Below are positions 1 to 6,164 of a stretch of 20,877 nt of DNA, piece by piece. The stretch covers positions 66,262 through 87,138 of the forward strand of contig DHVG01000013.1 of assembly GCA_002412545.1 (NCBI GenBank). Reading direction: 5' to 3'. The translations under genes were made by a program, and so were the position numbers. Origin of the DNA: Elusimicrobia bacterium UBA5214 (GTDB lineage: Bacteria > Elusimicrobiota > UBA5214). Each line of letters opens with the position of its first letter. Position 1 is the stretch's first letter. Under the pieces are notes generated by a model. That model was not told the origin of the DNA. It searched no databases and was given only the letters and a program-made list of their open reading frames with translations.

Positions 1-39
1 TTACCTCCGTCCCAATTTCCCCCCGTCCCAATTTCCCCC

Positions 40-133
40 CTTTGCTCAAAATATTGATGCTCCCTAAAATTTGGATGACCGCAGGTTACCGACACCTCCC
101 CGGGCAAAGGTGCGGGGTAAATTGACTTGCTCG
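40..133. repeat. Dispersed repeat X, copy A
   Basis: These 94 bases match 18035-18128 with only three differences and no gaps. The right part reads CAAAGGTGCGGGG; in the other copy the same end forms a perfect 12-bp inverted repeat with CCCCGCACCTTT on the left. Here the left arm is degraded to CCCCCCTTTG. Just left of it, a 16-bp unit (CCGTCCCAATTTCCCC) is tandemly repeated at 7-38. No reading frame of interest crosses it. It looks like a small non-autonomous palindromic element; I do not recognise the family. Confidence 0.8.
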
Positions 134-188
134 CCTCGTCTTCGAGTCGGAGCGGGCTTTCACTTCGGCGAAGCGGGGCTCGGGTCAA
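120..188. repeat. Dispersed repeat Y, copy A
   Basis: A 69-bp segment nearly identical to 1056-1124 (two differences). It begins TTGAC and ends GTCAA and contains the hairpin CTTCGGCGAAG. Here it directly follows repeat X; in copy B it stands alone; at 18115-18128 only its first 14 bases remain. It is therefore a separate unit joined to X. Confidence 0.8.
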
Positions 189-326
189 CCCCATTAGAAA
201 TATCTCGGCGAGATTCGCCATTTCTAACGGGGTAAACCCCTTAACTACTTCTACCCTCTCATCTCCGACGCTTCGGTCGGAGTCCGAGTGTTATCGGACC
301 TCCCTTCTCCCACGAGGGGAGAGGAT
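189..326. repeat. Cluster of GC-rich hairpins
   Basis: Three inverted repeats follow one another in otherwise AT-rich DNA. CCCCATTAGAAAT (189-201) pairs with ATTTCTAACGGGG (220-232) with one mismatch, enclosing ATCTC/GAGAT at 202-214. CTCCGAC (263-269) pairs with GTCGGAG (276-282) around a loop containing TTCG. CTCCC/GGGGAG lies near 306-322. A short open frame at 127-330 across this stretch is serine- and arginine-rich and consists of the repeats, so I do not call a gene. Confidence 0.6.
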
Positions 327-330
327 TTAA

Positions 331-383
331 ACAAAAAAACCTGAACTTACCCTTTCGTTTTTAGAATGGAGAAAATTCAGGTT
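331..383 (-). terminator. Intrinsic terminator of the toxin-antitoxin-like operon
   Basis: On the minus strand AACCTGAA (383-376) pairs perfectly with TTCAGGTT (345-338), and the stem runs into a T-rich tract (minus-strand reading of the A run at 332-339). It lies about 70 bases downstream of the stop codon at 456 and suits termination of the two-gene transcript. Confidence 0.7.
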
Positions 384-455
384 ACTGTTTTGCTCCAAGT
401 ATTGTCTTTTCCATTTCAGCAAGATAGTCCTAAGCGCAGAAAGAAAAATTTTGAC

Positions 456-692
456 TTATACTCTTTGCAACTGAGCTTCAAGAGTAATCGGCACCGATTT
501 TGCTTTGGTAGTTTTGAACCTCGCAGCAAAGTCAATAATGGTTAGACCAACAATTTTTTTTGTCTTTGGGTCAAAGCGTATCAGGATTCCATCTTGAATT
601 TCTCGGCTGATTGCCTTTTTTGGTTCACCTACGGAAAGATAAAGCACATCTGCCTTTTTGTCATAAGAGAAACTTAATCTTCTTTTTTCCAT
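456..692 (-). CDS. DUF2283 family protein, probable antitoxin-like partner
   Basis: This 78-residue protein has the DUF2283 pattern: an early YDKKADVLYLSVG segment (residues 10-22), an acidic turn (EIQDGILIRFDP, about 32-43) and an IVGLTIIDF strand (about 47-55). DUF2283 proteins are small beta-rich proteins of unknown biochemistry, often beside small toxin-like genes. The ATG has a good ribosome-binding site, AAGGAG seven bases upstream, lying within the 3' end of the preceding gene; the two frames overlap by 19 bases, so translation is probably coupled. The antitoxin role is inferred from size and arrangement. Family assignment is fairly sure, function is not. Confidence 0.72.
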   Translation of the reverse strand: MEKRRLSFSYDKKADVLYLSVGEPKKAISREIQDGILIRFDPKTKKIVGLTIIDFAARFKTTKAKSVPITLEAQLQRV

Positions 693-973
693 ACTAATTC
701 TCCTTTTTTAATCCGGTCAGTAATATAGACCGTCTTTATAACCTTAGTAGAAATATCAACTACTACCACAGAATATAGGTTCTTATGATAAGAGCGGTAA
801 TAAAGGAAACGGTTTTCATAAATACGACTTCGGTAGATAAAATTTGGGTTCTTCAGAGTAGAATCAATTAGGTCAAGATGTTCAGCAATTTCGGGATGCC
901 CGGAAAGAATGTGTTCTAATACCTCAGCGTAAAGAGTAAAAGTTTGGTCGTTTTTATCAGTAAAAGTTCTCAC
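674..973 (-). CDS. Small BECR/RelE-like nuclease-fold protein, putative toxin
   Basis: A 99-residue protein with EHILSGHPEI (residues 20-29), a central LYYRSYHKNLYSVVVVDI strand pair and a C-terminal VKTVYITDRIKKGELVW-type end. This resembles the Barnase-EndoU-ColicinE5/D-RelE-like (PBECR) group, whose members carry an HI...HPE motif and end in a TAY-like strand; I recall the family from memory and cannot run a profile. The start is GTG with no visible ribosome-binding site. The promoter at 984-1012 places the likely transcript start only about three bases before it, so the mRNA may be leaderless. It precedes the DUF2283 gene with a 19-base overlap, the usual toxin-antitoxin geometry. RNase activity is inference. 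Confidence 0.65.
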   Translation of the reverse strand: MRTFTDKNDQTFTLYAEVLEHILSGHPEIAEHLDLIDSTLKNPNFIYRSRIYENRFLYYRSYHKNLYSVVVVDISTKVIKTVYITDRIKKGELVWKKED

Positions 974-983
974 TTATTTTTTA

Positions 984-1012
984 ATTTTACTAAAAAAACA
1001 AAAATTAGTCAA
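984..1012 (-). promoter_or_regulatory. Promoter of the toxin-antitoxin-like pair
   Basis: On the minus strand TTGACT (1012-1007), a 17-base spacer and TAAAAT (989-984) form a near-consensus housekeeping sigma promoter. The GTG start at 973 is ten bases beyond the -10 box, so the transcript should begin within a few bases of the start codon. Confidence 0.7.
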
Positions 1013-1055
1013 AAACAAAAAGAATTTATTAAGAAATCGGTTTCTGACTAAACTA

Positions 1056-1124
1056 AATTGACTTGCTCGCCTCGTCTCCGAGTCGGAACGGGCTTTCACT
1101 TCGGCGAAGCGGGGCTCGGGTCAA
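1056..1124. repeat. Dispersed repeat Y, copy B
   Basis: A 69-bp match to 120-188 with two substitutions. It lies between the end of the AAA ATPase gene and the promoter of the toxin-antitoxin-like pair, without repeat X beside it. Ends are TTGAC and GTCAA; the internal hairpin is CTTCGGCGAAG. Confidence 0.8.
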
Positions 1125-1135
1125 AAAGTGTACTT

Positions 1136-2281
1136 TTATGCTATTCTTTTCCTCAACCACTGGGCAAAAAATACATCACAAATTTCATACCGATTATCGG
1201 TTTTCTCAATTATTTCTAAGTCAATCAATCGTGAGATAGATTTTTGCACTGTCGTCTGGGCAGAAAGACCATGTTTAATGATGAAATCTCTTGAATAAAT
1301 ATTTGCTTGTGGTTCTTTAGATAGAGCAAACAATACTGCTTTTTGATGACCACTTAAAGTATCCCATACGCTAATAAAATATTCACTTTGATGGTCAAGT
1401 ACAGTATTTAGAACACGGTCGATATCGTCCATTTCTATATATTTTTTTGGAGAACACCGCTCATACAATTCATAACCGAGCATCTGGGTATAATATGGGT
1501 GATTCTGCGTAATTTTGAGTAGATAGGACAGGACTTGCGTTTTGATTTTGATTCCACCAGTGCTGAATCGGGTAGCTATAAATTCTTCAAATTCTTTTTC
1601 CGGTATCTTACCAAGTGGGAAATGTTTACCCGATTTATAGAAGGGTCTATTTGAACTGCTAATCATTTTTAGCAGGAGTCGTCTCTTACTTCCGGTAAAA
1701 ATGTAAGAAACCTCACTGTGATGTTGAATAAACGCACGAAGTAACCCTTCAAATTTTTCCCCATTGTAGTTTGTTATTTCAGTAAATTCATCAAATACTA
1801 CTACCACACGACACTTTTTTTGTTTGGCAATCTTTTGCGGTAATTCTAATACCTCCTCACTTATTGCTGTTTCTGTTTCCTTACTCCAGGATACTTCAAA
1901 CTCTAAATCACTGGATTTATCCGGTTTAAGAACAATTTTTGGAATAAATCTCGTAAAAACCTGCTTACAGAATTTTAATGCTTCGTCAATTCTTGTTGTA
2001 GTAGATTTCGCCAGTTCTCGGGCGTAGAGTTCAAAAAATTTCTGTTTGGTTGGTGCTTTTAATAAGTCAAGGTAGACACAGATATATTTTTGTTTCTTTG
2101 CCTCTTGTAATACTTCTAATAAAAGTGACGACTTGCCATACCTTCTTGGTGCATACACAAACACATTCAATCCGGATTTTATCGCTTTAAATAATTCTTC
2201 TTTCTCTTTTAGCCGGTCGGTAAAAAACTCACCACTAACAATTTCTCCGTACTTAAATGGATTAGTTTTATTGAACTGCAT
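1136..2281 (-). CDS. AAA ATPase of the archaeal-type ATPase_2 family with C-terminal winged helix
   Basis: A 381-residue ATPase. It opens with an NPF...G....F.DR..E...L segment typical of ATPase_2 proteins, then a Walker A variant APRRYGKSS (44-52, Lys50) and a Walker B strand VVVVFDEFTE (159-168, Asp164-Glu165). The C-terminal third (about 300-381) looks like a winged helix, including a QTTVQKSISRLIDLEIIEK helix-turn-helix-like part. Related proteins are multi-copy accessory ATPases in archaea and many uncultivated bacteria; their client is mostly unknown. The ATG has GGAGAG eight bases upstream and a strong dedicated promoter (2328-2355), so it is transcribed on its own. No partner gene is visible, so I assign no specific role. 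Confidence 0.85.
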   Translation of the reverse strand: MQFNKTNPFKYGEIVSGEFFTDRLKEKEELFKAIKSGLNVFVYAPRRYGKSSLLLEVLQEAKKQKYICVYLDLLKAPTKQKFFELYARELAKSTTTRIDEALKFCKQVFTRFIPKIVLKPDKSSDLEFEVSWSKETETAISEEVLELPQKIAKQKKCRVVVVFDEFTEITNYNGEKFEGLLRAFIQHHSEVSYIFTGSKRRLLLKMISSSNRPFYKSGKHFPLGKIPEKEFEEFIATRFSTGGIKIKTQVLSYLLKITQNHPYYTQMLGYELYERCSPKKYIEMDDIDRVLNTVLDHQSEYFISVWDTLSGHQKAVLFALSKEPQANIYSRDFIIKHGLSAQTTVQKSISRLIDLEIIEKTDNRYEICDVFFAQWLRKRIA

Positions 2282-2327
2282 TATTTCGTCTCTCCGTAAG
2301 TTCGGCCAATCAATTATACTGATTAGT

Positions 2328-2355
2328 ATTATACCAAAAAGTATAATTTTGTCAA
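2328..2355 (-). promoter_or_regulatory. Near-consensus promoter of the AAA ATPase gene
   Basis: On the minus strand TTGACA (2355-2350), a 16-base spacer and a perfect TATAAT (2333-2328) lie 46 bases before the ATG, with GGAGAG between. Both hexamers match the sigma-70 consensus exactly; only the spacer is one base short. Confidence 0.8.
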
Positions 2356-2440
2356 CTCTTAAATTTTTTGGCGAAATAAAGCAAGGGGACGCTTCTTTAC
2401 AATTGATACATTCCCCATTTCTTGAGAACTAATTTCTCCA

Positions 2441-2485
2441 AAAATATAAAAACCGACATAGGTATTTTTCACCAAAAGTCGGTTT
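2441..2485 (-). terminator. Terminator of putative small RNA, copy 1
   Basis: On the minus strand AAACCGAC (2485-2478) pairs with GTCGGTTT (2457-2450), followed by TTATATTTTT. The 8-bp stem with a T-rich tail is a classical intrinsic terminator. The same stem ends copy 2. Confidence 0.8.
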
Positions 2486-2569
2486 AAGTTTTATTCCTAT
2501 TTACTTCTCACGACAAAATTATTTATCATGGGATTTTCTCCCGGTAATTTCTGAATCTATAATCTTCTT
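2443..2569 (-). ncRNA. Putative small RNA gene, copy 1
   Basis: A transcript of about 127 nt is predicted from the promoter at 2576-2604 to the terminator at 2441-2485. The core carries a hairpin GGGA-GAAAA-TCCC with flanking partial pairing (AATT...AATT), then GTGAGAAGTAA and the terminator stem. A second copy at 18199-18332 keeps the whole arrangement; from GGGAG to the first terminator arm 56 of 65 bases agree, and the hairpin and its loop are identical. A ten-codon open frame after GGGAG is present in both copies but changes codons freely. It is not the 5' leader of the ATPase gene, which has its own promoter beyond the terminator. I do not recognise an RNA family; no 6S, SRP or riboswitch signature is evident. 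Confidence 0.6.
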
Positions 2570-2575
2570 AGCTCA

Positions 2576-2604
2576 ATACTATTAAATTCACTAAACTTTG
2601 TCAA
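2576..2604 (-). promoter_or_regulatory. Promoter of putative small RNA, copy 1
   Basis: On the minus strand TTGACA (2604-2599), exactly 17 bases, then TAGTAT (2581-2576). Hexamers and spacing are shared with copy 2, where the -10 is TAATAT. Confidence 0.75.
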
Positions 2605-2693
2605 TAGTTTTCCGAGGTGAATTTTTGTTCAGGTAAGTTTATTCTGATCAAGTAGAGAACGTTATTTTTGCTAATTCTCTGAAGGAGAGTAGT

Positions 2694-2715
2694 AGCCGAG
2701 CCTTAAGGCTCGGCT
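2694..2715. repeat. 22-bp perfect palindrome after ispG
   Basis: AGCCGAGCCTTAAGGCTCGGCT is self-complementary over its full length and starts eight bases downstream of the ispG stop codon. It could act as a transcription or mRNA-stability hairpin at the end of the long array, but there is no T-run after it on the minus strand, so I do not call a terminator. Confidence 0.7.
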
Positions 2716-2723
2716 GCAGGAAT

Positions 2724-3848
2724 TTAGGTTTTCTTATTTTTGGTTAGTATTTCGATCTCTTTAAGGAGAGTTTTCAGCCAGTCTTTTTCGGGAATTTTTT
2801 TGATTGGTTTACCCTGCTTGAAAAGTAAACCTACCCCCCTTCCACCGGCGATACCAATATCCGCATCTTTAGCTTCACCGGGACCGTTGACGATACAACC
2901 CATGACTGCCACTTTCAGTGGCCGACCGATAACCAATAACCGATAACCGATAACCTTTTTTTCAAGGGCATTGACGATTTTGACTAAGTCAATTTGGCAA
3001 CGACTGCAGGTGGGACAGGAAATGATTTCTATACCGTAATTTCTTAATCCTAAGGAACGGAGAATTTCATAACCGGCTTTAACTTCTTCCCGTGGGTCAG
3101 TAGTAGTTAAAGAGACACGAATTGTATCCCCAATCCCTTCAGCAAGTAATAAACCCATCCCGACAGCTGACTTAATTGCCCCGGAAATTACGGTTCCGGC
3201 TTCGGTAATTCCTAAATGTAATGGGTAATTAGACCTTTGGGCAAAAAGACGGTAAGATTCAACGGTAGTCAGCACATCGGCGGCTTTCAGCGAAATCACT
3301 ATATCCTCAAAACCCATATCCTCAATCATTCGGACATACTCCATCGCTGAATCTACCATTGCTTGTGCTTTGTTAGTGGTTAAGTGATTAGGCTTGCCCC
3401 GCACCATTTTTTGGTGCGGGGTGAAGGTGGTTAGTTTTAGGGAACCGGCATTTACACCGATACGGATTGGTATATTTCGTTCTTTTGCCGCAAGAACGAT
3501 TTTTCCTACCCTTTCTCGTGAACCGATATTGCCCGGGTTAATTCTGATTTTATCTACACCTTGTTTGATTGCTTCAAGAGCAAGCCGGTAATCAAAATGG
3601 ATGTCGGCAACTAAAGGTATATTGATTGCTTTTTTGATTTTTCCCAGTGCTACCGCTGACTCTTGGTCCGGAACTGCACAACGGATAATTTCGCAACCAA
3701 CCGCTTCTAACTCCTTAATTTGTCTAACTGTTTTCTTGATATCCCGTGTATCGGTCTTGGTCATTGACTGGACACGGATGGGTTCGTTATCACCGAGGTA
3801 AAGATTACCGATTCTAATTTTTTTTGTTTTCTTACGGTGAATATTCAT
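2724..3848 (-). CDS. ispG: 4-hydroxy-3-methylbut-2-en-1-yl diphosphate synthase (IspG/GcpE)
   Basis: IspG converts MEcPP to HMBPP, the penultimate step of the MEP isoprenoid pathway, using a [4Fe-4S] cluster. The N-terminal barrel shows IRVQSMTKTDTRD; the C-terminal cluster domain has CPTC (Cys278, Cys281) and GCIVNGPGEA (Cys318, Glu325), the expected ligand set. I start at ATG 3848 (374 residues). An in-frame ATG at 3860 adds only MNRT, lies against a repeat-like sequence and would have AGG touching the start codon. Two insertions are visible: a palindrome-encoded segment near residues 143-151, and a 7-base repeat array encoding a VIGYRLLVIGRP-like stretch near 298-307, just before the third cysteine. 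It is the last gene of the long minus-strand array, 30 bases after rseP. Confidence 0.96.
   Translation of the reverse strand: MNIHRKKTKKIRIGNLYLGDNEPIRVQSMTKTDTRDIKKTVRQIKELEAVGCEIIRCAVPDQESAVALGKIKKAINIPLVADIHFDYRLALEAIKQGVDKIRINPGNIGSRERVGKIVLAAKERNIPIRIGVNAGSLKLTTFTPHQKMVRGKPNHLTTNKAQAMVDSAMEYVRMIEDMGFEDIVISLKAADVLTTVESYRLFAQRSNYPLHLGITEAGTVISGAIKSAVGMGLLLAEGIGDTIRVSLTTTDPREEVKAGYEILRSLGLRNYGIEIISCPTCSRCQIDLVKIVNALEKKVIGYRLLVIGRPLKVAVMGCIVNGPGEAKDADIGIAGGRGVGLLFKQGKPIKKIPEKDWLKTLLKEIEILTKNKKT
2928..2955. repeat. Period-7 tandem array inside ispG
   Basis: Four consecutive 7-base units on the plus strand: GATAACC, AATAACC, GATAACC, GATAACC. The array length (28 bases) plus its flanks stays in frame and encodes a Val-Ile-Gly-Tyr-Arg-Leu-rich loop not expected in IspG between the CPTC motif and the third cluster cysteine. 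Confidence 0.85.
3397..3421. repeat. Perfect palindrome in frame inside ispG
   Basis: CCCCGCACCA (3397-3406), loop TTTTT, TGGTGCGGGG (3412-3421). It encodes PHQKMVRGK in a variable loop after the conserved NAGSL motif. CCCCGCACC is also the arm of the intergenic repeat X at 18027, suggesting a shared element end. Next to it, 3372-3390 shows TTAGTGG-like 7-base repeats. Confidence 0.8.
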
Positions 3849-3860
3849 TGTTCGGTTCAT

Positions 3861-3877
3861 CCTGAGCTTGCCGAAGG
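3861..3877. repeat. CCTGAGCTTGCCGAAGG element in the rseP-ispG gap
   Basis: This 17-mer fills the space between the rseP stop codon and the upstream alternative ispG ATG. Close variants (CCTTCGACAAGCTCAGG) are a widespread intergenic repeat motif in many bacterial genomes, as I recall. Here TTCGG (3851-3855) and CCGAA (3871-3875) can pair around it. It probably generated the extra in-frame ATG. Confidence 0.5.
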
Positions 3878-3878
3878 G

Positions 3879-4928
3879 TCATTTCTTTATTAAAAGACGC
3901 AGTAAATCATTATAAGTAGCAAAAACAAAAATAGTTAAGATGAAAGCCAATCCTAAAGCGTTAGCAAATTGCATTTTTCTCTTAGTCATTGGCTTCTTGG
4001 TTATCCCTTCCCAGAGAGCAAATAAGATATGTCCGCCATCTAAAAGCGGTATCGGTAAAAAATTAAAAATTGCTAACCCATTAGAAATTAACCCAAGCAG
4101 ATAAAAATAATTTTGCCAACCGGTCTTTGCGGTCTGGGCTACCACTTGAGCAATTCCTACCGGACCGGAAAGTTCCGGTGCGGCTAATTTAATCAAAGAG
4201 CGTGCCAGATAAGTAATCGTAAAAACCGTCCAGAAAACTGCCTGTTCTACACCCTTGATTAAAGAATTGATTAAACCTAATTTTATTGTTTTTACTTCCG
4301 GAGTAATCCCAATCAGACCGATTTTTTGTTTCTCATCATATTTAGGAGTAATAAGGATATCAAAAAATTCATCTCCACGCTTTATTTTTAGTTCCAACTT
4401 TTTATTTGCACTACGGTGAATAATTCTTGCTGCTTCTTCCCAGAGAGTAATTTTTTCTCTTTTAAGTTGGTTAACTTCAATTTCTACAATCCGGTCACCA
4501 GGTTTCAGACCGACCTCTTCAGCGGGCATACCTTGGATAATTTCACCAATTACTGGTTCAGTAGTAACTTTTGGAATACCCCAGAAATAAATCACTCCGG
4601 CAAAAATAAATATCGCTAAAAGATAATTCATCAGCGGACCAGCGGCAACTACGCTAATTCTCGAATACCAGGGTTGACTTAAGAATTCGTCCGGTTCACC
4701 TTTCTTTTCTTCTAAAAGTTCACCTTTCATTTTTACCATTCCACCTAAAGGAACCAAGCGCAAGGAATATCTTGTTCCCCCGAACTCATAACCGTAAATT
4801 TCCGGTCCAAAACCAAGCGAAAAATTCTCTACTTTAATTTTTCTTTTTTTGGCAACAAAAAAATGTCCTAATTCATGCAAAAAAATTATTAACCCAAAAG
4901 TGAAAACAATAGCTAAAAAACCAATCAT
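3879..4928 (-). CDS. rseP: Site-2 protease, RseP/RasP-type M50 zinc metalloprotease
   Basis: An intramembrane metalloprotease that cleaves membrane-bound regulators after site-1 cleavage. The zinc motif HELGH is at residues 18-22 in the first membrane helix; the third ligand lies in the PLLDGGH motif (about residues 294-300). A single PDZ domain sits near residues 120-200 (VGLKPGDRIVEIEV), whereas Escherichia coli RseP has two. Length 349 is normal for single-PDZ members. The ATG has GGGAG eight bases upstream; that site lies inside an 8-base tandem repeat array (4931-4995). The position between dxr and ispG is a common bacterial arrangement. Confidence 0.95.
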   Translation of the reverse strand: MIGFLAIVFTFGLIIFLHELGHFFVAKKRKIKVENFSLGFGPEIYGYEFGGTRYSLRLVPLGGMVKMKGELLEEKKGEPDEFLSQPWYSRISVVAAGPLMNYLLAIFIFAGVIYFWGIPKVTTEPVIGEIIQGMPAEEVGLKPGDRIVEIEVNQLKREKITLWEEAARIIHRSANKKLELKIKRGDEFFDILITPKYDEKQKIGLIGITPEVKTIKLGLINSLIKGVEQAVFWTVFTITYLARSLIKLAAPELSGPVGIAQVVAQTAKTGWQNYFYLLGLISNGLAIFNFLPIPLLDGGHILFALWEGITKKPMTKRKMQFANALGLAFILTIFVFATYNDLLRLLIKK

Positions 4929-4930
4929 TT

Positions 4931-4995
4931 TTTTAACTCCCTCACTTTCTAACTTTTTCTTTCTCTAACTCTCCTAACTCTCTAACTTTCTAACT
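4931..4995. repeat. Period-8 array bridging dxr end and rseP start
   Basis: Eight units of the type TTCTAACT (plus strand; AGTTAGAA on the coding strand) run from 4931 to 4995, one unit being nine bases. The array encodes the last residues of Dxr (VRKLES), covers the whole intergenic gap and supplies the GGGAG ribosome-binding site of rseP. The same unit occurs as five copies inside nadC (13959-13998). Confidence 0.85.
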
Positions 4996-6161
4996 TCTTC
5001 ATCTGCTTTTTTTCTTGCCCATAAATCATAAGCAAGAATATCTTCTAATCTAGGATTTTTTATACTTTGATGGTTGGTTAAAATTTTACTGACAATTTCT
5101 GCAATTTTCAAAAAACTAATTTTCTTTTTCAGGAAAGAATCTACCGCAACTTCATTTGCCGCATTCAACACTACCGGACAAGTTCCTCCTTTCTTTCCCG
5201 CTTCAATCGCTAAATTAAGACAAGGAAATTTCTTCTTTTCCGGAAGGAAAAAATTCAATCGTTTCACCTTGTCCCAATCCAAAGTAGGTAAATCGGTATC
5301 TATTCTTTCTGGATAAGTTAAAGCATACTGAATCGGGAAACGCATATCCGGTAAGGAAATCTGTGCTCTTAATGTCCCATCAACAAATTCTATCATTGAA
5401 TGGACAATTGATTCCGGATGAACAAGAATATCAATTTTTTCGTAAGACAGACCAAAAAGGTAATGGGCTTCAATTGTTTCTAAACCTTTATTCATCAAGG
5501 TTGCCGAATCAATAGTAATTTTCTTACCCATTTTCCATTGCGGGTGTTTAAGTGCTTCTTTAACCGTAACTTTTTTTAATTGCTCTAAAGAATAATGATA
5601 AAAAGGTCCACCGGAGGCAGTAAGGATAATTTTTTCTACTTCTTTTTTATTTTCTTTATCCAGGCACTGGAAAATTGCTGAATGTTCACTATCTAAAGGT
5701 AAAATTTTTGCCCCGTATTTTCGCACTTCGCTAAGGATAATCTCACCAGCAATCACTAAAGTTTCTTTATTGGCTAAAGCAACAGTTTTACCGGCTCTAA
5801 CTGCTTCTAAGAATGGCAATAAGCCAACTGCACCAACGACCGCGAAGACGACAAAATTTGTCTCGGGTAAACTGGCTAACTCTTTCAGTCCTTCTATCCC
5901 TGAAAGTACTTTTACTCTTAGCTCTTCACTCTTAGCTCTCAGCTTGTCAGCTGCGGTTTCATCCATTACTGCTACTACTCGGGGATGAAATTCACGAATT
6001 TGTTCTTCTAAAAGGTCAATATTTTTATCGGCCGAAAGACCGAGAATCCGGTAATTTTTATCCAGGTATGCACCAGAACGGTGCATACCAAGTTTTCTGA
6101 TTACTTCTATTGTCGTTGTCCCAATTGAACCGGTTGAACCAAGAATAACTATATTCTTCAT
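4974..6161 (-). CDS. dxr: 1-deoxy-D-xylulose 5-phosphate reductoisomerase
   Basis: Dxr makes MEP from DXP with NADPH, the committed step of the MEP pathway. Visible motifs are the N-terminal Rossmann ILGSTGSIG, ANKETLVIAGE, LPLDSEHSAIFQC (metal and substrate site), TASGGPF, HPQWKMGKKITIDSATLMNKG and HPESIVHSMIEF. The 395 residues are slightly longer than usual because of two foreign-looking inserts: residues 25-33 come from a perfect palindrome (6065-6089), and residues 73-84 from five 7-base repeats (5911-5945). The C-terminus is written by another repeat array. The ATG sits in CATCTTAAAGATG with only a weak ribosome-binding site. Confidence 0.96.
   Translation of the reverse strand: MKNIVILGSTGSIGTTTIEVIRKLGMHRSGAYLDKNYRILGLSADKNIDLLEEQIREFHPRVVAVMDETAADKLRAKSEELRVKVLSGIEGLKELASLPETNFVVFAVVGAVGLLPFLEAVRAGKTVALANKETLVIAGEIILSEVRKYGAKILPLDSEHSAIFQCLDKENKKEVEKIILTASGGPFYHYSLEQLKKVTVKEALKHPQWKMGKKITIDSATLMNKGLETIEAHYLFGLSYEKIDILVHPESIVHSMIEFVDGTLRAQISLPDMRFPIQYALTYPERIDTDLPTLDWDKVKRLNFFLPEKKKFPCLNLAIEAGKKGGTCPVVLNAANEVAVDSFLKKKISFLKIAEIVSKILTNHQSIKNPRLEDILAYDLWARKKADEEVRKLES
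5911..5945. repeat. Period-7 tandem array inside dxr
   Basis: Five units on the plus strand: TTTACTC, TTAGCTC, TTCACTC, TTAGCTC, TCAGCTT. At 35 bases it encodes the AKSEELRVKV segment (about residues 73-84) between the nucleotide-binding fold and the conserved VVFAVVGAVG strand. Confidence 0.85.
6065..6089. repeat. Perfect palindrome in frame inside dxr
   Basis: GGTATGCACC (6065-6074), loop AGAAC, GGTGCATACC (6080-6089). It encodes GMHRSGAY at residues 25-32, between the first helix and second strand of the Rossmann fold, where homologues usually have a short turn. Confidence 0.85.
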
Positions 6162-6164
6162 CTT

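Noticed and set aside
127..330. Open plus-strand frame of 67 codons over repeat Y and hairpins
   Set aside because: It consists of the dispersed repeat and inverted repeats, is low in complexity and has no recognisable start context.
2443..2569. Riboswitch or 5' leader of the AAA ATPase gene
   Set aside because: A full terminator ends the element and the ATPase gene has its own near-consensus promoter; copy 2 is over 600 bases from the next gene.
2443..2569. 6S RNA or SRP RNA
   Set aside because: No long closing stem joining 5' and 3' ends with a central bubble, and no SRP GGAA-tetraloop domain.
4931..4995. Regular short repeats as a CRISPR array
   Set aside because: Units are 7-10 bases without unique spacers, partly coding, and no cas gene is present.
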